Assembly: GCA_903921605.1 (NCBI GenBank)
Contig: CAIXQV010000113.1
Location: 1-29,500, forward strand
Length of the DNA stretch: 29,500 nt
Direction: 5' to 3'
DNA from: an uncultured Planctomycetaceae bacterium
GTDB lineage: Bacteria > Planctomycetota > Planctomycetia > Planctomycetales > Planctomycetaceae
A model generated the notes under the pieces. It did not search any database, was not told where the DNA came from, and saw nothing but the letters and a program-made list of their open reading frames with translations. The position numbers and the translations under genes were made by a program. Every line of letters begins with the position of its first letter. Position 1 is the stretch's first letter. This document shows positions 1-7,374 of the stretch, piece after piece.

Positions 1-464
1 AAATAGGCGGGGCCGTAGTTCGACATGCCGTCGCTGATGGCGTAGGGCTCGTATTCCATACGAAAGCCATCACAAGGGCGAGCAAACAAATGGCCAAATC
101 CTCGTGGCCGAAACTCATCGGGCGCACAACGCTGATACTGAGTGAGCGATGCTGCTCGCGGGCGATACCAGTTTGTGTACTTGTCGAGCGGCAGCGGAAA
201 ATGATTGAATCCATTTCCGGCAGAACCGGGAGCACCTAAGTCGGGCGTAACTCGAATCTGACGGAACCCATTGAAGGCGCCATTTGGAAGTGTGGCGTTG
301 CCGGTTCTTACGGCCGCATATTTTGCGAGTGAATTGGTTGCCACTGGGTGCTGGGAAGTGGGCGAACCGTTAACTGGCGGAAGTCCGGTCTCCTGAGCCA
401 TGGTTGCCGCGTGTACTGTCAGAATTGCAACGACGTAAACGCAAAGTGAAACGAGACGAGCCAT
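1..464 (-). CDS. secreted protein of unknown function, partial (C-terminus off window)
   Basis: An open frame runs from an ATG at 464 to the window edge, giving about 154 residues without a stop. The N-terminus (MARLVSLCVYVVAILTVHAA) has one basic residue followed by a hydrophobic stretch, then TMAQET, which reads as a Sec signal peptide cleaved near residue 23. The visible mature part is rich in Gly, Pro, Asn and aromatic residues, with a segment CAPDEFRPRGFGHLFARPCD bearing two cysteines and then YEPYAISDGMSNYGPAY. I recognise no catalytic motif; small secreted proteins of this look are common in planctomycetes, so an envelope role is inferred only. An in-frame ATG at 473 is an alternative start. 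The 464 start is favoured by AGGA nine to ten bases upstream. A terminator-like hairpin lies directly upstream. Confidence 0.7.
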   Translation of the reverse strand, partial: MARLVSLCVYVVAILTVHAATMAQETGLPPVNGSPTSQHPVATNSLAKYAAVRTGNATLPNGAFNGFRQIRVTPDLGAPGSAGNGFNHFPLPLDKYTNWYRPRAASLTQYQRCAPDEFRPRGFGHLFARPCDGFRMEYEPYAISDGMSNYGPAY

Positions 465-482
465 GACTGTCATCCTGACTTC

Positions 483-518
483 AAAAAAAGGCCCGGTATC
501 AACGACCGTGTTGCCGGG
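483..518 (-). terminator. intrinsic-terminator-like hairpin in the leader of the minus-strand secreted-protein gene
   Basis: On the minus strand CCCGG (518-514) and CAAC (513-510) pair with GTTG (503-500) and CCGGG (496-492), with a 6-nt loop and a 3-nt bulge. Two C and seven T (489-483) follow. The T-run ends only 10 to 19 bases before the possible start codons at 473 and 464. It could be an attenuator, or the end of a short RNA made from the noncoding interval. Confidence 0.55.
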
Positions 519-827
519 TATCATTGTCTTCGGATTGCCGGGTTGAACGGCCGCAGGAGAATCCAGAGGCATCTCTGAAGTGTCCGTGATGACGCACCGA
601 TTCCTCAGTGGCTTCCGTTTATGACAGATAATTGCCGTGAGCAACGATGCGGAGAATCGGTCTGTTCCTGATGATTTCCCCAATCGAAAAGGCTTAACAT
701 TATCACCTGCTGAAATCGTGAGAATCTCTCACGGGCGACAGAGCCTTTCGACTTTAAAAATCTGAGAAACCTCCAGATCACCATCGATTCCCGGATGTGT
801 TCAGAATTTATGAACTTCCCGGCCCGC

Positions 828-860
828 GCGGCCCTCCGACCAATCAGAAGGGCCGCTTTT
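828..860 (+). terminator. plus-strand hairpin with short T-run
   Basis: GCGGCCCT (828-835) and AGGGCCGC (849-856) form a perfect 8-bp stem with a 13-nt loop, followed by TTTT (857-860). No plus-strand gene lies upstream in the window. If functional, it would act on a leader or small RNA ahead of fabH. The T-run is short, so the call is weak. Confidence 0.35.
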
Positions 861-1088
861 CCAAGCGTAAACATGATTGTCCGCCATTGCGCCCTTACCA
901 TGTCAGCCCTTTCCTCAATTGTCCGACGAACTTTTTATTGAGGGGGTCCGGCCGCGGTTTCAAATCTTTGGAAAGATGAGTAGACTTCGCCGACGGTCGA
1001 CGGGAAGAGAGTTGAACATCGATGCGCTGGCAAGGGGCCGGCTGCAAAGGAGAAGTCGACCATTTCGCCTTGCCGTGAACTGAAAAAC

Positions 1089-2204
1089 ATGAATTCCCCC
1101 CTCACTGAATCGATTGAAGCGACCATCGATGTTCATAAGGTGCGAAACGAGTTGCAGCCAATTCCTCGGGAAAAAGTCGATGAAGAACCTCGTCTTCTGT
1201 TTCGCCGCTCCAGCCGAGTTCAGCGGCTGACTGGCGTTGCCATTCGTTCTATTGGCTCCTATGTTCCGTCCAGAATTGTCACAAACGAAGAGCTGGAGCA
1301 GCGTTACGGCTTTGAAGAAGGCTGGGTGAAACGCCGAACCGGGATTTCGCAACGCCGCTTCGCCGGTGAAGGGGAGTCCACAAGCGACTTGGCCGTCGAA
1401 GCCGCCAAACGAGCCATGCTGGCAGCTCGCGTTTCTCCATCGGATATTGATCTTCTGATCGTTGGGACTTTCACACCCGACTTCACTTGCCCGTCGACGG
1501 CCTGCCTGGTTCAGGACAAATTAAACCTTGACGCCCCGGCGATGGATTTGCAGGCGGCCTGTTCGGGATTTATGTACTCCCTTGCAACCGGCGCTCAGTT
1601 CATCGCCACCGGGAATGCCAAATGTGCTTTGGTAATCGGTGCGGATGTTAACAGTCGTATCGTCCAGCCAGATGACCAACGAACGGCTCCCCTGTTCGGT
1701 GATGGAGCCGGAGCTGTGATTCTGGGCGCGGGCGAAGCCGATCAGGGTCTCGTCTGTTATCAACTGGGAGCTGACGGCGCTGGCGGTTGCATGCTGGATC
1801 GCCCGGCTGGAGGTGCGACGCTGCCGTTAACCCCGGAACTAGTCGCCGCTGGCAAGCATTTCCTGCAAATGGATGGTCGGAATGTCTTTAAGTGGGCGAT
1901 TCAGGCTGTCACAGAATCGATCGAAGTCGTGCTCGAACAGGCCGGCGTAACGATGGAAGATGTGTCCCTGTTTGTGCTGCACCAGGCCAATATTCGCATT
2001 ATCGACCATGCCATGAAGGTCCTGTCGATCCCGCGGAGCAAGGTTTACAACAACCTGGATCGAGTTGGCAATACTTCAGCCGCCTCCATTCCGCTGGCTT
2101 TGGATGAGGCGTATCGCGAAGGACGTATTCAGCGAGGCGATCTGGTGCTGATGTGCGGTTTCGGTGCCGGATTAACCTGGGGCACGGGCTTGTTCCGCTG
2201 GTAG
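1089..2204 (+). CDS. fabH: beta-ketoacyl-ACP synthase III (KAS III)
   Basis: Condenses an acyl-CoA primer with malonyl-ACP to start fatty acid synthesis in the cytoplasm. The thiolase-fold chain carries the family's catalytic triad: Cys158 in AACSGF, His298 in LHQAN and Asn328 in VGNTSAAS. The FGDGAGAV segment (about 204-211) and the C-terminal GFGAGLTWG are also typical. At 371 residues it is roughly 40-50 longer than usual. The extra part is at the N-terminus, where the family core begins near LTGVAIRSIG (residue 47). No good Shine-Dalgarno precedes the ATG at 1089, so the true start may lie further in, for example the GTG at 1140. It is separated from the next gene by more than 300 bases, so it is probably transcribed alone. 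A long-chain or specialised KAS III cannot be excluded. Confidence 0.93.
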   Translation: MNSPLTESIEATIDVHKVRNELQPIPREKVDEEPRLLFRRSSRVQRLTGVAIRSIGSYVPSRIVTNEELEQRYGFEEGWVKRRTGISQRRFAGEGESTSDLAVEAAKRAMLAARVSPSDIDLLIVGTFTPDFTCPSTACLVQDKLNLDAPAMDLQAACSGFMYSLATGAQFIATGNAKCALVIGADVNSRIVQPDDQRTAPLFGDGAGAVILGAGEADQGLVCYQLGADGAGGCMLDRPAGGATLPLTPELVAAGKHFLQMDGRNVFKWAIQAVTESIEVVLEQAGVTMEDVSLFVLHQANIRIIDHAMKVLSIPRSKVYNNLDRVGNTSAASIPLALDEAYREGRIQRGDLVLMCGFGAGLTWGTGLFRW

Positions 2205-2545
2205 CTTCCCTGCACCGTCATTTCGATCCGTGTTGCAAGGGCTTCATCAGCGGCTGAACCGTAGGTGTGTGCGCGTCTGACCCTCCTGCAGAACCGGAAA
2301 AACCGGAATGGGGGGAATCGACAGCCAGCATTCTCCAGTGTGTTGCGTTTTGGCAGCATGCCCTTTCAGCCTACCTCCGTTTCGTAGGTTATGTACTCCA
2401 TCAGGTTGCATTATCGCGTCATCATTTCTCACCCTGCGCAATCGACAAGAGCGTTTCAGACTGAACTCTGAGGCTTTTCGACGGCAGAATCTGGTGAGCA
2501 GTGAGGAGCATCGCGGCTTACATCCGCAGCCTGTCGGAGAAATCT
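2205..2545. other. intergenic stretch upstream of the FHA/coiled-coil gene
   Basis: No gene is supported here; short overlapping frames have no recognisable content. A minor inverted repeat, CCTAC/GTAGG, lies near 2370-2390. The interval must contain the start signals for the large downstream gene unless it is read through from fabH. Confidence 0.5.
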
Positions 2546-2548
2546 ATG
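2536..2548 (+). promoter_or_regulatory. Shine-Dalgarno that decides the start of the FHA/coiled-coil gene
   Basis: GGAG (2536-2539) lies six bases before the ATG at 2546. The upstream in-frame GTG at 2501 has no comparable site. This favours a 1545-residue product over the 1560-residue reading. Confidence 0.6.
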
Positions 2549-5500
2549 TCGGTCACAAAGAGACAGGGTTCACGCAATTCTTTTGGAAGCACTCTCCCGG
2601 TGCTTCTGCCTCTCTACGACAATGCCAGCGAATCATGGCAGTTTGTCGCTGATGCTGAAATTGCCTGCGGGACCGGAGATGATTGTCAGTTTCGCCTGAA
2701 TCATGACGGCATTGCCGATCGTCATTGCGTGTTCAATCTGCGTGCAGGAATCCTGACCGTCCGGCGGATCGATGGACGCATCTGGCTCAACGAAATCCCT
2801 GTCTCTTCAGAAGCGGTACTGGCCCACGGAGATATCCTTTCGATTGGCCCCGTGACCATTCAGATCGACGAGATTGCTCGCCCTGTAGCCCCTGCGCCTG
2901 CCCGTGATTCTGCACGTACTTCTGAGCCGATGAAGGTCGCTGGCGCGAATGTCTCCGCAACAACGAATCATCACGACTCGGTGACACAACCATTTGCAGT
3001 TTCCCCCCAATCAGTATTTCAGTCTGCCCCGGTTGCCACCGGTGTGCCATTTTTGTTCGCCCCCGCCTTCGCGATCACTCCGCCCCCGTTGCCTCCGGCG
3101 TTCTTTGAAGATCAATCCGCAAAGATCTCGGCCGCCGCGGAATCGCTGTTCAAAGAGCGAACAGTTGAACTGCAGAGTCGCGACCGCATGCTGGAGGCTC
3201 GAGAACAGCAGCTTCACGAGCTTGAGCTGCTGATTCGCGATCGTGAACGTATCTGTCTGGATCGTCAGTCAACACTCGACGAACGCGTTCAGGTTCTGAA
3301 CGAGCAGAAGAATTATCTCGAAGAGCAGCGAACGCAGGCGGAAGCCGCACGCGAGCATCTGCACCAGCAAAAGCTGGATCTTGAACGTCGTCTTCGTCAG
3401 CAGACCGAGCGAGAAGACGAACTGGCCTGCCAGCTGGAATCCACAGCGCATGGCTACGCGCAGGTTGAACAGACCAGAAGCGAATTGTCCGCTCGACTCA
3501 ATGACATCCAGCATCGTGAAACACAACAGGAGCAACAGCGACGCGAACTGGAAGAGCTGGCATCGTGGATCAATTCACAGAAGACCGAACTTCAGGCAGC
3601 GACCACTGCGGTTGAGTACCGCGCGGCTGAACTGCATTCCCGCGAAGTCGCTCTGCATGACGCGGTTGCCGATCTGGCCGAAAACCAACAGGCCATAACG
3701 GCGATTGAAGATGCCTTGCGCGAACGCGAAGGCATTCTCGCGATGGATGAGCTGCGAGTTACGGAAGCTCGCGTACACCTGACGGCCGCGGAAACACTAA
3801 GCCTTGATGCATCAGACAGGATTACTGAAGCAGAATCAATTCGGATCGCTTCAGAAGAGAAACTGCGGAACGCAGAACAGCAGCTTCAGCACGCACTCGA
3901 ACAGTTCAATCTGGTTGAACAGGCACGGGTCGAAGTCGAACGTCAGCGGCGTGAGCTGGAACAATTGCATCACGATTCACAGGTAAAGTATGCCCAGGCC
4001 GTTCAGCTTGAAGAGCAACTGATCGCCCGTGCGGCCGGGATTGACGAACAGCAGACTCGCCTGACGCAGTCTCAGCAGGAAATCGAAACACAGCGGCAGG
4101 AACTGAATCTGCAGCAATCCTCGCTGACAGATCAAATCAGTGCCCTTGAACAACGCGTAAGTCAGTTGAATCAGCGCGAGGCGGAGTTATCTACCAGAGC
4201 TGCTCAGCTTCCGGATGAGTCGTCCAACGGCACTCGCAGTGTCGAGCAACTCATGGCGATTGCAGCGGAAAAAGAGTCAGCAGTTCGCTCGCGTCAGGAA
4301 GCGGCACGGGCCATGGAAGAGCTGAAAGCTGCGAAGGCCGCCATTACGGACAGAGAGCTGACACTGACCTCGCGTTATGCAGAGATTGAGAGTCGAAGTG
4401 CCGAACTGGCCGACCGAGTTCTGACACTCAAGTCTGAACGCGATGCGATTCGAATGAAGGAACTGCAACTCCGGAATTCCTCGTCGGATACAACAGCGAA
4501 CGTTACTGCAGTCCAGGAACAACATCAGCGACTTCTTGAGCGACATGCTGCGTTAAAGGAACTCGAGACACGGGCCATAGAACGTGAGAATGCCGCCAAT
4601 GTGGTGCTGCGCAATGCGGAAGCTGAACGTGATGCGTTGCAGATGTCGCACAAAGATCTGATTTGTGAACGCAATGCTTTGATGCAGTTCAGTCAGGATC
4701 TCAACAGTCGGGCGAGTGGATTGGCGGAGCGTGAGAGTACCGTAACACAACAGACAGAAGAGCTGCGAAGCCGATTCCTCGCGATGAATCAGCAAAGCTC
4801 CGAACTGCAACGCCTTGAGAACGAACTCAATCTGCGTGCCGCGGAACTGCATCGTCGAGTCAACCAGTTCAAATCTGAGATTCGTGAGCAGAAAGGAACT
4901 TCTGTTGGGGCTGACGTCGCGGAGTTCTCGAGTGAAGCAATCGCATCAGGCACCAACATCAGCATTGACTCGATACGAGAACAGGAACTCTCCGAAGCAT
5001 TGCAGGCTTCCGAATCGCAGCTTAATGGAGTCCAGGCGGAACGTGACGCACTTCTGACGGCAGTGCGAGAACTTCAGCGAGCTATGCTGGACGCTCGTGA
5101 AGACGTCGAAGACGCCAATCGATTACGAGCAGAGTCGTCATCGCAGGAACAAACTTTCGCGACTTTATATCAGACGATTGAAGAACGCAGCGGACAGTTG
5201 CAGTTGCTGGAATCACGTCTTCGTCAGGCCGAAAGTCAAACCGAGTCTCTTGAACGACAGTTGAAGACATACCATTCCGGAGGAACACCTACAGAATCTT
5301 CGGCGACTCCCGAATCTCCGGCGACGGGCACAGCAGTAAACTTCGGTGACGGTCGTTCTGAATCCGGAGAAGTCGAAGCTGAACTGATGCGGCAGTTAGA
5401 AGCTCTGAAGGCCGAACTAAAGTCGGGCAGCGAGCACTACTCGGGGAATGAAGACTCTGTCTTCGCCATGCGTGAACAGGATCGCATCATAGATGAACTG

Positions 5501-7183
5501 CGTCTGCAGAATGAGGCGTTGCAGGCCAGAATCTCCGAACTGACTTCGATGACCGACGACAAAGACGCGCCAGTCAGCATGATTCAGGTGGACGAACTTC
5601 ATGCCCAATTGAATCGCGCGACCGAAGTCATCTCGGACCGAGATGATCTGATTCGCGAACTCCGGATGCGATTATCAAAGCAGGTCGAACAGTCCGGTGA
5701 TTCATCCGCCAACGAGAACATCGATGCGGCTGAACTGCAGAAAGAAGCTCGAGAACTGGATCGTCGAGCCAGCCTTCTGGATACTCGTGAAGAGGAAGTT
5801 CGTGAGCGACTTCGCATGGTGTCGAATTCCGAAGAGGAAGTTGAGAAACAGCGGCGACAACTGCTGGATGCACGGCAGCAGCTCGAACTGGCTCGCACAG
5901 AGATTCAGGTCGCGATGAAGCAACATTCCGCCGTTACGAACTACGCGGCGGAGTCAGAACTTAGCATGCGGAAAATGAAAGAGGAGATCTCACCTGAGAC
6001 GCTTCGCCCCGGTGCTGCAATCTTCGGGATGGAAGCGGAGCCTGTGAACCTGTTGACTGATGAGGACGAGGAAGCTTCCGCCAGTGCTGCACTTGATCTG
6101 CGAGCAGAACTTGCCAGCCTCTTTGGTCTGAATGGGCGGAACGCTGAGAAGCCTGCTCAGGAAGTGTTTTCAACACAGGAAATGCCGGATACTTCTGAGC
6201 CACTGGGCGCTGCAAAACCTGTCGCGATGCACTTTGGAGAAGACGCGTCGAGGATCGTCTCCGGACATGTTGAAGAACCAACTCCGGAGTCGTCTGCCAA
6301 TGCCGCCGGAGAAGACACCTCAGATGACTTTGTTCGCGACTACATGGAGCAGTTGCTTTCAAGAAGTCGCAAATCAGCCGGAAATTCTCTGCCATCGGAA
6401 CTTTCCGGTGGAAGTAAGGGCAAGTCATCGAGTCCGTCACCGGCTCCTGCGACACCGAAGAAGCCGGAAGCAGCAGCGACTAAATCTCCGCCGAAGGTTA
6501 AGTCCTATATTGATCAGTACATGGCAGGCGGTTCAATGCCGCCTGAGGATAGCGGAGCCAGCGATTCAAGCGAGACACACTCTGAGGCGTCAGGTGATAA
6601 CTCACAGGACGTCCCATTGGCCCCTCGGGTCAAAGTTGATGTCGAGAAACTGCGACAGAACATGGATTCATTCCGCAGCGTGTCGACTCATTCGGTTGAA
6701 AAAGCTCTTGTGACCCATGCTCTGCGGACCGAACGGCTTAGCATCAACGGGCGCATCTTCCTCGTCTGCGTCATGGGATTCATGAGCGTGTTTTTCGCGA
6801 TCGCAAACTACAAAGGAATCATCAATTCCACAGCTTTGATCTGGATCTCACTCCTCGGTGCGATCGGTGCAGGGCTCGAGCTGACTCGAAAAATGTATGC
6901 CGTCAAATCCAGAGGTAAAGCTCTGGTTCGCTGCGAAGAATCCTGTGCAGGCAAACTCGGAAGTGGCACTAAGTCTGAAGGAACAGACCGAACAATTTCC
7001 GGATCAGCGACAAAACCGATGGCCCCTGTGCCTCCTCCAATACCACTGACTCCGTCCGCTATTCTCGGTGAAGAGTTGACCGGGAAAGGGCCTGCGCATG
7101 CGACCACTTCGCCTTACGCAGCCATTGCAGCGGTGACAGCCATGGAGGAAATGGAGCCTCTGCCGCAATCGCCCTCACATTGA
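2546..7183 (+). CDS. large FHA-domain, coiled-coil, C-terminally membrane-anchored protein
   Basis: 1545 residues. Residues about 35-105 form an FHA (phosphothreonine-binding) domain: Gly42-x-Gly44 at the first turn, Arg59-His60 in place of the usual S-R-x-H, Asn82 of the NG-type turn, then AHGDILSIG. A Pro-rich linker (about 110-185) follows. From about 190 to 1150 there is an almost unbroken heptad-like, Glu/Gln/Arg/Leu-rich coiled coil, broken near 911-941 by a Ser/Thr/Pro stretch. A low-complexity part (about 1150-1385) includes two similar short motifs, DYMEQLL and YIDQYM. Two hydrophobic helices (about 1403-1423 and 1431-1449) form a membrane hairpin, then a Pro-rich tail. I infer a cytoplasmic rod tethered to the membrane that docks phosphorylated partners, perhaps Ser/Thr kinase targets. 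No enzymatic motif was seen and the exact function is unknown. Confidence 0.85.
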   Translation: MSVTKRQGSRNSFGSTLPVLLPLYDNASESWQFVADAEIACGTGDDCQFRLNHDGIADRHCVFNLRAGILTVRRIDGRIWLNEIPVSSEAVLAHGDILSIGPVTIQIDEIARPVAPAPARDSARTSEPMKVAGANVSATTNHHDSVTQPFAVSPQSVFQSAPVATGVPFLFAPAFAITPPPLPPAFFEDQSAKISAAAESLFKERTVELQSRDRMLEAREQQLHELELLIRDRERICLDRQSTLDERVQVLNEQKNYLEEQRTQAEAAREHLHQQKLDLERRLRQQTEREDELACQLESTAHGYAQVEQTRSELSARLNDIQHRETQQEQQRRELEELASWINSQKTELQAATTAVEYRAAELHSREVALHDAVADLAENQQAITAIEDALREREGILAMDELRVTEARVHLTAAETLSLDASDRITEAESIRIASEEKLRNAEQQLQHALEQFNLVEQARVEVERQRRELEQLHHDSQVKYAQAVQLEEQLIARAAGIDEQQTRLTQSQQEIETQRQELNLQQSSLTDQISALEQRVSQLNQREAELSTRAAQLPDESSNGTRSVEQLMAIAAEKESAVRSRQEAARAMEELKAAKAAITDRELTLTSRYAEIESRSAELADRVLTLKSERDAIRMKELQLRNSSSDTTANVTAVQEQHQRLLERHAALKELETRAIERENAANVVLRNAEAERDALQMSHKDLICERNALMQFSQDLNSRASGLAERESTVTQQTEELRSRFLAMNQQSSELQRLENELNLRAAELHRRVNQFKSEIREQKGTSVGADVAEFSSEAIASGTNISIDSIREQELSEALQASESQLNGVQAERDALLTAVRELQRAMLDAREDVEDANRLRAESSSQEQTFATLYQTIEERSGQLQLLESRLRQAESQTESLERQLKTYHSGGTPTESSATPESPATGTAVNFGDGRSESGEVEAELMRQLEALKAELKSGSEHYSGNEDSVFAMREQDRIIDELRLQNEALQARISELTSMTDDKDAPVSMIQVDELHAQLNRATEVISDRDDLIRELRMRLSKQVEQSGDSSANENIDAAELQKEARELDRRASLLDTREEEVRERLRMVSNSEEEVEKQRRQLLDARQQLELARTEIQVAMKQHSAVTNYAAESELSMRKMKEEISPETLRPGAAIFGMEAEPVNLLTDEDEEASASAALDLRAELASLFGLNGRNAEKPAQEVFSTQEMPDTSEPLGAAKPVAMHFGEDASRIVSGHVEEPTPESSANAAGEDTSDDFVRDYMEQLLSRSRKSAGNSLPSELSGGSKGKSSSPSPAPATPKKPEAAATKSPPKVKSYIDQYMAGGSMPPEDSGASDSSETHSEASGDNSQDVPLAPRVKVDVEKLRQNMDSFRSVSTHSVEKALVTHALRTERLSINGRIFLVCVMGFMSVFFAIANYKGIINSTALIWISLLGAIGAGLELTRKMYAVKSRGKALVRCEESCAGKLGSGTKSEGTDRTISGSATKPMAPVPPPIPLTPSAILGEELTGKGPAHATTSPYAAIAAVTAMEEMEPLPQSPSH

Positions 7184-7374
7184 CAGATAGCAGCCATGAA
7201 AGGTAGCGGCCATTTCCCGAAGGCCATACCCTGACGACCAAACGCAGAACGTTCTGGCTGGTGCAAAAATGGGTTCAGAGTAAAGGCTTCTCGCAAAGAG
7301 AATGACCAACCATTAAACTCTGCCCACCATCTGCACCAACCCTGTATCTCCCGAATCTGCTGAAACTCGATCGA

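Larger units (their letters stand above)
465..1088. other. 624-bp noncoding interval between divergent genes
   Basis: No convincing gene is seen here. Short frames exist on both strands (for example 605-901 minus) but have no recognisable domain or ribosome binding site. The interval must hold the start signals for the minus-strand secreted protein and the plus-strand fabH. It holds two hairpins listed separately, one pointing to each strand. No clear -35/-10 pair could be assigned by eye. Confidence 0.6.

Noticed and set aside
537..551. tRNA-like T-arm (GCCG/CGGC around a 7-nt loop)
   Set aside because: Only a 4-bp stem, with no acceptor, D or anticodon arms.
483..720. Possible cobalamin riboswitch on the minus strand (GCCACTG at 612-606, terminator hairpin downstream)
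   Set aside because: Only the heptamer matches; the GGGAA...GGTG core and the B12-box were not found in the right order.
605..901. 98-residue frame on the minus strand
   Set aside because: No ribosome site or recognisable domain; composition looks like chance translation. It could overlap a small RNA but is not supported as a gene.
5961..6455. 164-residue minus-strand frame inside the FHA/coiled-coil gene
   Set aside because: Antisense shadow of a strongly coding plus-strand frame, with no domain of its own.
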